This document shows, one piece after another, positions 42,644-55,100 of a stretch of DNA of 64,000 nt (positions are counted from its first letter, which is position 1; each line of letters begins with the position of its first letter). A program made the translations under genes and the position numbers. The stretch lies in assembly GCA_037954665.1 (NCBI GenBank), contig JBBMOL010000200.1, forward strand, positions 806,001-870,000, in the 5' to 3' direction. Under the pieces are notes generated by a model that saw nothing but the letters and a program-made list of their open reading frames with translations, was not told where the DNA came from and did not search any database. This DNA is from Laguncularia racemosa (taxonomy: Eukaryota > Streptophyta > Magnoliopsida > Myrtales > Combretaceae).

Positions 42644-43139
42644 CGGTATTAAAGCTTCTAGGGTTTACAAAATTGTAATTTTTCTGGCCTTCGTAGCCGG
42701 AACCCTAATTTTTCTGTCTTCATTGTTAAAATTCTCTTAAACCTAACCAACTCTCTCACCCACAAGTCGTCAAAGACGCCGTGTTATAGCTGGAGTCGCC
42801 GAAGTTTGCTTAGAGTTGCTGGAGTTTGATTAGACATTAGGCGAACTTGCATGAACTATAGTGGCATGATCTACGATCGCCTTGAGTCACCAATGAGACT
42901 TACTACAATCTAGTGTTTCTTTTAGTCGAACTTATTACGACCTCTTCGCTTCCCTTCCATGTGAGGGTCTAGGGTTTCTTCAACCTCTAGTTTACTTCGT
43001 TGACTGTGACAAAGATTTGGGTTTGACTCATCATTTCTTGTTTTTTGTTAATCCTAGCCTTAATTGCTAGTTCATTTTGGTTTTTTTTTTTTTTCCTTAG
43101 CCTTCATTACTATGTGTGTGTGTGTTTTCTTTTATTCAT

Positions 43140-43735
43140 GGAGGAAAATCATATTACATGAAGTGCAACAAAGCTTCAGAACATCTAGGCAGCATATATA
43201 TTAAACGAAAAAAATTACTTGAAGTGGTCTCAACTAGTTCGAACATTCCTAAGAGGAAAGGGAAAGCTAGGTCATCTACTAGAGCTAGAACCAAAGAGCG
43301 GAACGCTAGGATTTGAAGTGTGTGAAGAAGAGGATTCAATGATCATGTCATGGTTATGGAATTCTATGATCCCTGAAACCAGTGATATGTGTATGTTTCT
43401 TCCTACTGCAAAGGCGATTTGGGATGCTCTTCATGAGACATATTCTAAGGTCAATGATGCAACCCTTATATATAATATCAAGATAAAGACAACTGGAGCA
43501 AAACAAGGGACAAAAACGATGATAGAGTATGCCAATTTTCTGCAAAACTAGTGGATAGGAATTGGATTATTACAAGACACTTGATTTGAACTGTAGTAAA
43601 TGTGCAATGGTCATAAAAAAGTATATAGAAAGGGATCGAGTTTATGATTTCTTGACTGGTCTAAATTTTGAATTTGATCTTGTACAAATTCAAATTCTGG
43701 GTACACTCGAATTTTCCTCTTTAATTGAAGCAATA
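43140..43735 (+). pseudogene. Copia D gag, N-terminal part (UBN2 type), degenerate
   Basis: Pieces at 43219-43551 and 43562-43783 carry KWSQLVRTFLRGKGKLGHLL, SWLWNSMIPETSDMCMFLP and DRVYDFLTGLNFEFDLVQIQ. This is the UBN2-type gag fold also seen in Copia A. A stop near 43549 and a frame change divide it. Gypsy E starts at 43736, inside the segment encoding LEFSSLIEAICY. Confidence 0.8.
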
Positions 43736-44184
43736 TGTTACGTATCTATCAATAGGAAGAAGAGATGTAATGATCTTTACTAAGTCTCTGGTAACGGATT
43801 AGGATTCTTACAAGTATTATGGATAAAAAGAAAAAATTACAACCCTCACCGGTAGCTGCACGGCTGGTTCCGCCGTTCTACCCTCTCCTCTCTCCTCTAA
43901 CCAACTTTGATACTTTTTTCCTAACTTCCTCCTTTCCCTATAACCAACTATTTATAATTCTTCTTACTGGTCCCCCCCCATTTTCCTTCCACGTCAGCCA
44001 CGATTTCCTTCCTCCTATCCTTCACGTGTCCCATGCTCTAGCTCAGCTCTCCCATTCCACCTCAGCCCCTCCTCTACTAATTATTCCATAACTGGCCCTG
44101 TCCCCTTTATCCTTTTCCCTTGGCACCCCTTCGTTTTCTTTCTTCTTTCTTCTCTGGTAAACCTTACTTGGCAGGGCCATATCA
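43736..44184 (-). repeat. 3' LTR of Gypsy E
   Basis: 449 bases. It contains a C-rich run near 43973-43980, shorter than in the partner, and shares TGGATAAAAAGAAAAAATTA and the end GGCAGGGCCATATCA. Confidence 0.93.
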
Positions 44185-44226
44185 ATTGCCTCCCCTGTTA
44201 TACTGTCCTTGTCCTTAAGGACGAAA

Positions 44227-45310
44227 TCAGGAAAGAGGGATGTGAACTCGAGTTATCCATCCATGAAGCATGCTCGGGTTCTTGATCGTGCCATTGTACC
44301 GGACTTGGGGAACGGCTACTGATCCCTCGTGCCTAAAACGCCTTCCCACGATGGCTACGGGCAGGTGTAACAGTGTTGTGGTATCCTCGGCTAAATCTGG
44401 TGGAAGTTCTACTGTGGTAGAGAAGGTTCCAACTGCCTTCTTCAATAACGAGACATGGAAAACAGGATGTATGCGGCACTTAGCTAGTAGATCCAACTTG
44501 TATGCTACCTGTCCAATGCGCTCCACAACTTGGAATGGGCCAAAGAACCTTAGGGTCAGCTTGGGAGTGGAGCTTTTAAGCTGTGGCCTAAAGGTTACAC
44601 GGCGCTTCAAGAACACCCATTCTCCTACCTGGAATTCCACTTGTCGCCTGTGCTTATTGGCATTCCTACAATAAATGGATTGTGCATGAGCTAAATTGTC
44701 CCTTAATTGTTGTAGAATGATGTCTCGATCCCTTAATGCCTGTCGCAGTTCCGAGTTTCTTATTTCCTTATCAACAAAGGACTGCAAGCTCGGAGGATGT
44801 CGGCCATACACTATTTCAAATGGCGACATTTTAGAGGAGGTACGGTAGGCTGTGTTATAGTGGAATTCCGCCCAAGGAAGCCATACTTTCCACAGTGTTG
44901 GTTAATGGCTCACAAAGCAACTTAGATATCCTTCCAAACAGCGATTCAAAACCTCCGTTTGTCCATCCGTTTCCGGATGGTATGCTGTGCTGTAATGTAA
45001 GAGGGTGCCCTATAATTTAAAGAGCTTAGTCCAGAAATTACTCAAGAAGGTAGGATCACGGTCACTCACAATCGTCTTCGGGTAGCCATGTAGACGTACA
45101 ATTTCTCTAACGAATACCTCAGCTATTCCCCTTACCGTGTAAGGGTGCTTGACAGGAATGAAATGTCCATATTTGGAGAGACGGTCAACTACCACCAGGA
45201 TTACATTAAATCCTTTTGATTTCGGTAGCCCTCCCACGAAATCCATGGAGATATCTTCCCAAATGGCCGTAGGTATTGGTAGTGGACATAACAACCCTGC
45301 TGGTGCTAAC
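44227..45310 (-). pseudogene. Gypsy E integrase with chromodomain-like C-terminus
   Basis: Minus-strand 45010-45294 carries ISMDFVGGLPKSKGFNVIL and TIVSDRDPTFLSNFW, with the two catalytic Asp residues. 44227-44829 continues with SPFEIVYGRHPPSLQSFV and FFGPFQVVERIGQVAYKL. The final part reads LPVAIVGRRFRHEG and VAVPQVRYN, where plant chromoviruses carry a chromodomain. The aromatic cage is not clearly complete. Frames are broken between the two pieces (about 44830-45010). Confidence 0.85.
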
Positions 45311-45381
45311 GCTTGATATTTTTAGCACTGGCACACCGCACACGCTGCTACAAAATTCATTACGTCCTTCTTAATTCCTAT

Positions 45382-47054
45382 CTAGAATACATTTGCTGCT
45401 ATCCCCCTATATGTTTTGAGGAACCCCGCATGCCCCCCAATGGGTGAAGAATGGAACTCATGTAGAAACATTGGGGGCCACTTACACTTCGCCGGAACTA
45501 CCAGCCTTCCGTGGTGGTATAGCGTGTTCTGCTCCAGATGGAACCCCCTGCCTGCCGACTCCCCTTTCTTCAGCAGTTGTATCTTCTCCGCTAGGATTTG
45601 ATCAGCCTCAACTTCCCTTCTAATTGTGGACAGATCTGTCCATACTGGCTCGGATATTTGCATCAGATGAGTCTCATCAAACTTCCTTGAAAGGGCATCA
45701 GCCACTTTATTCTCCTCTACCTTGTGGTACTGCACCTCAAAATCATATCCTAGTAGTTTAGGTAGCCAATTTTGTTGATCAGGGGTCATGATCCTTTGTT
45801 GAAGTAGATGTTTAAGACTCTTCTGATCAGTTTGGACCACAAACCGTTTGCCCAACAGGTAGGGTCGCCAATGCTGGATTGCAAGCACCAAAGTCATCAG
45901 CTTCTTTTCGTATGTGGATTTGGCTGAAGTACAATCCTCTAAGGCCTTGCTAAAGTAAGCAATCAGCCTGTTGTTCTGTTGTAGCACCGTGCCCAGCCCC
46001 CTCCCTGATGCAACACATTCCACAATGAATGTGTTGGAGAAGTCTGGCATTGCTAGTACTGGAGCCGTTACTAATGCCCTTTTTAACCCTTTGAATGCGG
46101 TGGTGGCTTGCTCGGACCAGTTGAATCCGTTCTTTTTGAGTAAATCCGTAAGTGGTCTAGCTATCTAGCCATAGTCCTTGATGAACTTGCAATAGTATCC
46201 CGATAGTCCAAAAAACCCGCGAAGTCCTCTAAGGGAGGATGGTAGGGGCCATTCCACTATGGATCGTATCTTGGCTGGGTCCATCGCCACCCCCTCCTTT
46301 GATATGATATGCCCTAAATACTCCACTTTAGCGTGTCTAAATATGTACTTCTTCTTATTAGCAAAAAATTGCTGTTGCCTTAGGACACAGAAAACTTGTT
46401 CCAAGTGCTACACATGTGAATCCCAGCTCCCACTGTATACCAAAATGTCGTCAAAGAATACCAAGACAAATTGCCTTAGATAAGGCCGAAAAATTTCATT
46501 CATCATAGCCTGGAATGTGGTCGGGGCGTTAGTCAATCCGAATGGCATAACTAAGAACTCATAATGACCTTGATGGGTGCGGAAGGCCGTTTTATGAATG
46601 TCCTCCTCAGCCATACATATTTGATGGTACCCGGATTGAAGATCAATCCTTGAGAATACGCTTGCCCCGTTCAACTCGTCCAACAACTCGTCAATCACTG
46701 GTATGGGATACTTATCTGATTGAGGGCCCTATAGTCTACACAAAATCTCCATAAACCATCCTTCTTCTTTACTAATATCACCGGGTTAGAAAAAGAGCTA
46801 GTGCTTAGGCAGATAATTTCTGCCTCTAGCATATCACGCACTAGCTTTTCTATCTCGTTCTTCTGCATAAATGCGTACCTATAAGGCCTTACGGATATGG
46901 GACCCCTTCCTTCTATTAGGGGAATGTGATGATTAATGGAGCGGATGGGAGGCAAACCTTGTGGGAAGTCAAAGACGTCCCTATATTTTGATAACAAATC
47001 CTCTATACTCACCTCTGGAATGTTTTCCTCTCCTCGTGGTGCTGCTGCCATCAC
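45382..47054 (-). pseudogene. Gypsy E reverse transcriptase and RNase H, degenerate
   Basis: The reverse transcriptase starts near 47054 (IPEVSIEDLLSKYRDVF), then PVILVKKKDGLWRFCVDYRA. It continues at 46408-46698 with FSRIDLQSGYHQI and catalytic VFFDDILVYS, and at 46165-46404 with VEYLGHIISKEGVAMDP. RNase H at 45382-46050 reads VECVASGRGLGTVLQ, where Gypsy F has the normal VECDASGRGLGAVLQ. The first catalytic Asp of RNase H is thus Val here. Confidence 0.88.
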
Positions 47055-47701
47055 CTACAGTAATTTACATTCATCTACATCTCTCAACTTCTGTAATGAC
47101 TTGTAGGAGATTGGAAAACGGCACAATGTTGGATCTCCACATAGCAGGTACTCCTCATTACCTTGAGTAACCTTGATCGTCATTTTGGCCCAATCTACCT
47201 TTACTTCTCCCAATGTTTTCAACCATGCCACCCCCAGAATCAGATCTACCCCCTTTAATTCCATCACATAACAATCCACGCTCGTGCGGTACTGCCCCAC
47301 TTGAAGCTGTAAGTTAGAACAGAACCCTTGAGACTCCATGATCTCCCATCTCCCAGCGTTACTTTGAAGGAACGATCATTAGATAGCAGCGGCCCTAGAC
47401 ACATGGTCCATTCCAATGATACAAAGTTGTGACTAGCACCACTGTCTACCAAAATCACAATAGGGGACGAACCCAACTTACCTTGCATTTTCATTGTACA
47501 AGGTTCGTTAAAACCTTGCATTGCCAACAATGACAATGATAGGGATGTTTGATCACCAGCTGGCTGTCCTTTGTCCCATTCCTCATCTCCAGGAGCCTCC
47601 TCTTCCAATACCAACAGCTGGAATGTTTTATTTGGACATCGATGACCTGGTTTAAAAGGTTGATCGCACTTGAAACACAGCCCCTTCGCCTTCTTGTCCA
47701 A
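47055..47701 (-). pseudogene. Gypsy E zinc knuckle and aspartic protease
   Basis: Minus-strand 47264-47701 carries the zinc knuckle CFKCDQPFKPGHRC and the protease signature IVILVDSGASHNFVSLEW. 47055-47339 continues with GVDLILGVAWLKTLGEVKVD. The Asp-Ser-Gly signature is intact, but a frame change separates the two pieces. Confidence 0.85.
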
Positions 47702-47764
47702 GAATTCTGCATAGGATAATTGCCGTTGTTCGGGGAGTCGTCTGACCCCTTCCTTGACTCCTCC

Positions 47765-48499
47765 CTACCCTGCGATTGATGCAACCCCACCTCCCATGGA
47801 ATTGTCGTGCCTTCTCGGTAGGATAGTTCCATCTCTAGAGGCCATTCGTGCCTCATCATTCATTGTCAACTTGGTAACTCGCGGTGACACTGAAGAGGAA
47901 ATGAGTCCTGCACTGCTACTGTTCCCTCGATGGAGGTATTGAGACCATGGTGCTGGTGGTTGAAGGTCAGTCCGACCTCCGTTTGCCTGCTCCAGAGTGA
48001 GGAAGATGCTACAGTCGAATTCTCGTTTGATCTTGATGGCTAGATCCATGGCGCATTCCAAAGTCACTGGGGCAAAGGTATCCACTCGCGTCTGGATTGG
48101 GTCACGCAAGCCTCCCAGGAAATACCCCAGTAGTTGCATTTCCAGCATCGATGGAGCATGGGATATGAGGGACTCAAAATCTTCAATATATTGTTGAACC
48201 ATGCCACCTTGCCTTAACTGCGACAAGCTCTTGAAAAGGTTCGATGCTAGCCAACCCCCATACCGTTTCATGATCTCCTCCTTCAGGCATGGCTAGGTCA
48301 GATCGACCTCCCTTCGTTGCAACATCCGGAACCAATGGTTGCATCGTCCTCTCATGCACATGGCAGACAACACTACCTTCCTATCCTCCCTCGTCTGCTG
48401 CGCGGCGAAGTACTGCTCAGCCATCAAGATCCAATTGGAAGGATCGTCTCCATCAAACATAGGAAGTATTAGGCTTGAGGCGTTGGTTACGAAATTCAT
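47765..48499 (-). pseudogene. Gypsy E gag, degenerate
   Basis: Minus-strand 48293-48499 carries LPMFDGDDPSNWILMAEQYF. After a stop, 47765-48271 carries LFKSLSQLRQGGMVQQYIED and FLGGLRDPIQTRV. This is the standard Ty3-type gag fold. Frame changes link it to the zinc knuckle. Confidence 0.85.
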
Positions 48500-48906
48500 C
48501 GTCCACCTCCATTCTTAACTCACTTCCGATGGGCAACCCTAAGCCGGTGTCCGTGGTGCGTGGATCCTCCACTTGTTTGCCCCGGTCCTTAGTCATGGTC
48601 GAGCTACTACCAAATTGGCCACCCGCCTCCTTCTGGAGCCATAAGTCTTCAATCAGCTTCTGGATGCAATCATCTTGCCCTGTATGGTGGTTAGCTCTTC
48701 CCCCATGTGCTTTTGTTCTTCTTCTATTGCTCCCAGCTGCTATTGTACATTCGTGACCTCCAGGTGTATCCCTTCGACATTCCGTTCCAATAGTTCTACG
48801 CGATTATCCATCTGTGTCATACCTCAGCGAAGGATGTCGTGATTCTCGTACTATGTTCCAATGCTCCAGTGGTGTGGGGTGGTTTCCCAGCAACAGAACC
48901 AATAAT

Positions 48907-49360
48907 TGTTACGTATCTATCAATAAGAAGAAGAGATGTAATGATCTTTACTAAGTCTCCGGCAACGAATCAGGATTCTTACAAGTATTATGGATAAAAA
49001 GAAAAAATTACAACCCTCACCGGTAGCCGCACAGCTGGTTCCGCCGGTCTACCCTCTCCTCTCTCCTCTAACCAACTTTGATACTTTTTTCCTACCTTCC
49101 TCCTTTCCCTATAACCAACTATTTATAATTCTTCTTACTAGTCCCCCCCCCCCCCATTTTCCTTCCACGTCAGCCATGATTTCCTTCCTCCTATCCTTCA
49201 CGTGTCCCATGCTCTAGCTCAGCTCCCCCATTCCACCTTAGCCCCTCCTCTACTAATTATTCCATAATTGGCCCTGTCCCCTTTATCCTTTTCCCCTGGC
49301 ACCCCTCTGTTTTCTTTCTTCTTTCTTCTCTGGTAAACCTTACTTGGCAGGGCCATATCA
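48907..49360 (-). repeat. 5' LTR of Gypsy E
   Basis: 454 bases, starting TGTTACGTATC, with a 13-base C run near 49143-49155 and ending CATATCA before TSD copy CAATA. Confidence 0.93.
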
Positions 49361-49365
49361 CAATA

Positions 49366-50396
49366 TCCCTAGTTCATGCAGAAGAGAGCCGCAGGGGCAT
49401 TAGTCGCCTTCAACTGAAAATTCTACTCTTCTAAGCTCTAAACCTCAAGGGCTAGTATTGGACAAAACTACTACAGACAAGACCAATCGATCAAGTGTGA
49501 AAAAGGATCGTGAAGAGTTGTGGTGCACATATTGCTAGAAACCATGGCACACCAAAGAACAATGCTGGAAATTACATGAGAAACCATCTAGTTGGGAATG
49601 GGGATAGAAAGGTGGTCAACAAAGGCAAGTTTGTGTTGATTCAAGACCTAACTCAATCTTTTGGAGGATTTAATATGGAGGAAATTGAGAAGATTATAGG
49701 TATGCTGAGGACTGCTGAAAAATCGACCACTAACAACTCTCAACCAACAAATTAGGATATGTGTTCATTGACCCTTTTAGGTGAGGATCTAATCTCTCTT
49801 AGGTTAAATGCTTTAGGTAATGAGCTTAGGAATGCCTAGATCCTTGACTCCAGTGCTATAGATCATATGACCCATATTTTAAATAAATTCAAAACCTACA
49901 ATCCTATTCTAGCAATAGAAGGATTGTTGTTGCTGATGGTTCCACAACCATAGTAGCGGGAATAGGAGATGTCCAAATTACCTCAAAACTGGTGCTTAAA
50001 AATGTTCTTCATGTTCCCCAATTATCTATAAATTTGGTTTCCATACAAAAACTTACGAAAGATCTAACTGGCTACGTTATATTCCGTAATTCTTGTTGTG
50101 AATTTCAAGACTAGGGCTCAAGGAACAAGATTGGACTTACTAAGGAACATAATGGACTCTATTACTTAGATACATCAAGCCATGTCCATGTTGTTTTCTT
50201 CTTCCAATGAGGATGTCATTTGGTTACATCATAGGCGCTTAGGTCATGTATCTTTTACTGCGTTGAAAATAATGTTTCCCTCTTTGTTTTAAGGGATTTG
50301 ATGTTCAATCTTTTCATTGTGATATTTGTGAGTATCTGAAATACACTCGAACCACTTCCCATCAATAATAAAAGATCTTTTCCTTTCTCTTTAATT
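49366..50396 (+). pseudogene. Copia D gag end, zinc knuckle, protease and GAG-pre-integrase
   Basis: After Gypsy E, the Copia D protein resumes. A zinc knuckle near 49530-49570 reads HTKEQCWKLHEKPS but has a stop inside it. The protease near 49850 reads ILDSSAIDHMTHI, with Ser replacing the Gly of Asp-Ser-Gly. GAG-pre-integrase near 50200-50350 reads DVIWLHHRRLGHVSFTALK and CDICEYLK. LINE copy 2 starts at 50397, within the segment that reads PFSLIHSDIWG in Copia A. Confidence 0.78.
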
Positions 50397-50531
50397 GGAA
50401 ACATTTCTGTCCTTGCATCCTGAATTGAAGAAGAGGAAAATGCTATCTTGTTCCATTAAGTAGGCTGATAATTAGAATTTCTGAGTTATTTTGACTTTGA
50501 AAGTGATTACATTGACAAAATAAATCATACT

Positions 50532-52145
50532 ATGGCAAGTGGTTCTAATCACTGTAAGCATATTGTTGGGTTCCATTACCCACTAGGAACTAATATTCCA
50601 CAAGGCTTATCCCAAAGCCACACTTTCGGAGTCTAAGGTGTCACATTTAAGTTATATGAACCGATATCCCTTTCTGAAATAGAGCCATCTCCAACTATGA
50701 CAACTGGAATTCACAATAGAAGGAACAAGAACACCGTTACATTAGAAGGTGATAAGGTCTTGAGCAATGGTGGAAATTCCTATGCGGACAAAAGGAAGGC
50801 ACCATGCACCGAGATAGATGATCAAGAGAGAACTTTCAACATGGTTGACAACCCTTTAGTGGAGCGAATGAAAGAAACAACAGATGACAATGAGAAACAG
50901 AGTACAAAATCACAGCATCCAAGGAATCAACCAAGAAGTTTTGCTGAGGCAGTTGGAGACACAATCCCTCATCCCCAAAGGCCAGAATTCAAATTAAAGT
51001 ATTATCCTCCTATATCTTGAGGGGTGTTACCTAAGATCAAGCCTCCTCCCTCAATTGCTGTCTAAGGAGCGAAGAACTGGGAACACACCCTCGTAGGCTT
51101 CTTCTTGGGAAAAAGTTTACCATTCTCTCTTGTGTAAGCTACGACATTAAGGATATGGAAGGATTATGGGATAACAAATGTCCTTTGCAACAAGGAAGGA
51201 TTCTTCTACTTCCGATTTGCAAACGACATATTCTTGAATAATATCCTAGAAAGGCCATGATTCTTTGCTAAAAGATTTTTAGTTCTCCAAAAATGGTAAA
51301 TCGGGATGCTGTTAAATAAACCTCAACCATCTAAAGTTCCATCATGGGTGATATTTTCAGGAATTCCTTGTGAATACCTATACTCATTAGGGGTAAGTTA
51401 CATAGCAAGCGCTATTGAAAAACTCATCTAAGCTGATATGCTTACGGCATGCCAAGCGAGAGCTAATCAAGCTAGGGTAATGGTGGAAGTGGATGCTAAT
51501 GAAGAAGTGGTGCATCAGGTGGAGCTAGAAAGAGAAGATGAAAAATCCATGCAAATTTTGGTGGAATACCAATGGCTACCATTACACTGCTTAACATGTA
51601 AGGTCTTTGGACATACATGTAACATAGTGAAATTGGTGGACAGTCAAGTGTTAAAGGAGAACTCCATGAAGGAAAATAAGACGTAGGTAAAGGTACAACG
51701 TAAAGGGTCAAAAAACAAAGGAAATGAGGATGCTAATGGAAGCTTGTTGATGGGGAGAAGAACCCTCAAGAGGGAAAGAAGGAAGCTCCGGAGGTGAACA
51801 TAGAGCCTAAAACTCCAATCCCGATGAACCAATTGAGTTGGAACCAGAGATTATACCTTCACAAATTCTTGAAACTCCTATAAGTAGAGGAAAAGTGGAG
51901 GAGTATGAAAACAAGGTAGAGGAGGAGGAGGAGGATGAGGGCAAGGAAAGAACAAACAATAGTGAGGAACCTGGAAGCACCAACAAAGTACAAATTACTA
52001 CACCAAGTTCTCAAAAGCTGACCAATACACTTAGAAACCATGAGATGATTAACTCAGCTTCATCTAGTGAAGGGAGATCGACCAGTTCAAGTGCAAAGAA
52101 GAGGACAAAGAAGAAGGTTTACAAACATCAGAAGTATTATACTTA
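50532..52145 (+). pseudogene. LINE-1 copy 2 ORF1, degenerate
   Basis: Pieces at 50697-51020, 51438-51686 and 51838-52146 match copy 1 ORF1. The first ends with RSFAEAVGDTIPHPQRPEFK. The zinc knuckle CLTCKVFGHTC near 51590-51622 keeps its His, unlike copy 1. The C-terminus is a Glu-rich then Lys-rich tail (EEEEEDEG; KKRTKKKVYK). Stops separate the pieces. Confidence 0.75.
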
Positions 52146-52164
52146 ATACAAGTTTATCATTATA

Positions 52165-55100
52165 ATGAATCTGGCTTCATGAAACATAAGCGGTCTCAAT
52201 GACCCATTGAAGTGTGCAGAAATAAGGAAGTTTTGTAGGGAGACTGGAATATCGATAATGGGGTTGCTAGAAACTAGAGTAAACCAAAATAATGAAGAGA
52301 GGGTTAAATCATTTCTAATAGCAAATTGGGAGTTTAGAGTTAATTCAATGGCTAGAAAGAGGATATGGTTGACATGGGACCTAAGAAGTTGGAATATTAG
52401 GATGGATAAAGAGCGCAAGCAGTTCTCCCACTTCTATTGCACTCATCTTGGATCAAACATTTCCTTTCATGCTACATTTTTCTATGCATCCAATTCTAAA
52501 AATGAGCGGAAATTACTATGGAAGAATTTAGCCAAGTTAGCTCCTTCCATGTTTGATCATCCATGGGTGGTACTGGGGGACTTCAATGTGATCAAATCGA
52601 TCAATTAGAAGAAGGGAGGTAATACAAAGCAAACATCGGCAATGATGGATTTTGTAAATTTTCTAGATGAAGCGGAACTGGATGACCTTCAATTTGGGGG
52701 GACTTTACTCTTGGTCAAATAAACAATTGGATAACCCAATTTTGAAAAAATTCGATAAGATATTGGTTAACCAAATATGGCTAAACAACCTACCCAATTG
52801 TGATGCCACTTTTGTAGCCCCTATGTTTTCTGATCATTCGACGAGAGTTCTACTATGGAGCTGAGTATAGGAAAAAGAAAATATCCATTCAAATTCTTTG
52901 AGTTTGGATGGAATCACAGGATTTCCTCCGTAAGGTAGAAGCAATTTGGTCACAAGAAATCAAAGGCTCCAAAATGTTCCAAATAGTAACTAAAATGAAA
53001 TTACTAAAGAAGGAACTAAAAAATTGGAACAATACCAAATTCTCACACCTTTCAGAAAGAGTCAAGTTAGCAAAGGAACATTTAATAGTGATCCAAAGAT
53101 CAATAGCAAAAGGAGATACAGTATTACCTGACCAAGAAAAAGAAGCTTTTAAGGAATATTATCTGCTAAGGGGAGTAGAAGAAAGTCTCTTTAGACAAAA
53201 GTCGAGAGTGAAATGGTTGAAACTGGGAGATAAGAACACTTCATACTTCCATAAAGTGATTAGTCAAAGGCGAAATAGGAATGGTATACACAGTTTGAAA
53301 AAGGAGGATGGAATAGAGATTTGGGGGGAAGTGGATGTAAAGAGGGAATCGTAGCATTCTTCTCCAAATTGATGGGAGGACAATAAATGGTCATCACAAA
53401 CACAAAGATGTAAGACTATATTTATAAAAGGTTGTTGGAGCAATAAGTCTTGCAAATCAATTGTCCATTCTCGGATGAGGAGATTAAAAAGGCCGCCTTT
53501 GACCAAGTTGACGACAAAGCTCTTGGTCCAAATGGTTTTTCTACTAGGTTTTTCAAAACAACATGGCACATTGTTGGGGAAAATATGATCAAGGGGGTGA
53601 AAGAGTTCATGGTGTCTGGAAATATGCTGAAGGAACTGAATTGCACAATAGTCTCCCTTGTTCCTAAGATTGTAATCCTACAAATCTTGTTGATTTCAAA
53701 CCGATCTCTTGCTGCAATTCAATTTACAAAGGAATAACCAAGCTAATGGCATGTAGAATGAAAATGGTTCTACCATTGCTAGTGGGGAAAGAACAATCTG
53801 CTTTCATTATAGGGCATCGTATCTCAGATAATATATTTGTAGCCTAAGAATTAGCCAATGGATACCACAACAACAAAGGTGCTCCAAGGTGTATGCTGAA
53901 AGTAGACATCCATAAAGCCTATGACACAATAAATTGGAGCTTTATAAAAGCAGTGCTCACAAGCATGAACTTCCCTACATACTTTATCAAGCTGGTGATA
54001 CAATGTATTTCTACCCCTAGATTTTCGTTCAACATCAAAGGAGAATTGGTTGGTTTCATCCTAGCTCAAGAGGTCTCAGACGAGGTGATCCTATGTCCTC
54101 GTACCTGTTTATACTTAGGATGGAAGTCTACTCAGGGATATTAAGGAAACTTATTGATAATTCTAGATTCTCATATCACTGGAGATATAAGAAAGATCGA
54201 CTCACACACTTGTGCTTTACAGATGACCTTTTAATCTTCTGTAAAGGTAATCTTGAGTCGGTCAAAATGATTAAGAAATCTTTGGAAATATTTGATGCTG
54301 TCTCAGGACTCATAGTAAATAGCAATAAAAGCCTTGTGTTCCTATCTAATGTACCTCCTCCAGCAAAGGCTTAGATACTCCAGAGGATGGAATTTAAAGA
54401 AGGGAAACTCTCCATCCATTATCTTGGGGTACTGCTTCTAGCTTCCAAACTTCACAAAACAGATTGTGAAGTCCTGATTGATAAAATTTTGGGTAAAATC
54501 AACTCATGGACTTCAAAATTCTTATCCTATGTTGGATGACTTCAGCTCATCAAGTCAATGTTATTCTCAATGCAAGTATATTGTGCTTCAATGTTTATTC
54601 TACTAAAAAAGGTAGTGGAATCCATTGAAAGACTTATGCGCAACTTTTTATGGAGTGGGAGGCTTAATATTTCAACGAAAGCCATGGTAAGATGGCAAGA
54701 AGTATACACCCCGATCGATCAAGGGGGTTTGGGCATTCCTAAACTTGAAAATATAGAATAAAGCAGCCCAACTAAAACATATTTGGCACTTATGTGGAGA
54801 CTAAGTAAGAGGTGTCTAGGGTGAATGGGTACATTCCTCAAAAGACTTCATTTTAGGAAACGAAAATACCTGCTAAGTGTTCGTGGAGTTGGTATAAATT
54901 GCTGAAATTTGCCAAATAGCAAGAAGCATGTTTAAATGGGAAGTAGGTGATAGCCTTTCTATATCTCTATGGTCAGACTTTTGGCTGCCAACTAGGCCTC
55001 TAAACATGATACATAGCACTAGAACGATCTCTGCTTCAGGGCTTCCTTTGAATGCTAGATTGTGCTTAATTATACAAGGCAATGGTTGGGAATTTCCACA

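Larger units (their letters stand above)
43736..49360 (-). mobile_element. Gypsy E: complete chromovirus-type LTR retrotransposon inside Copia D
   Basis: LTRs at 43736-44184 and 48907-49360 (TGTTACGTATC...CATATCA) are flanked by a perfect TSD, CAATA (43731-43735 and 49361-49365). A polypurine tract reading AACAGGGGAGGCAAT on the minus strand abuts the left LTR. The sequence beside the right LTR reads GGTTCTGTTGC on the minus strand, resembling the tRNA-Asp type of primer site. The minus-strand order is gag, zinc knuckle, protease, reverse transcriptase, RNase H, integrase and a degenerate chromodomain-like tail. By eye the LTRs differ at a few percent of sites. Pol is broken. Confidence 0.95.

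Noticed and set aside
38462..43100. Search for the missing SSADH C-terminal exons in the first part of intron 17
   Set aside because: No segment encoding the expected conserved C-terminal motifs with splice sites was found. The DNA is accounted for by a solo LTR, Copia C and Copia D.
43819..44091. Pro- and Leu-rich open frame within the Gypsy LTR (also seen at 48990-49217)
   Set aside because: It occurs in both LTR copies of Gypsy E, antisense to the element, and has no domain. It is a by-product of the LTR sequence.
44270..44674. 134-codon plus-strand frame opposite the Gypsy E integrase
   Set aside because: It is a shadow frame of a minus-strand coding region, with no motif of its own.
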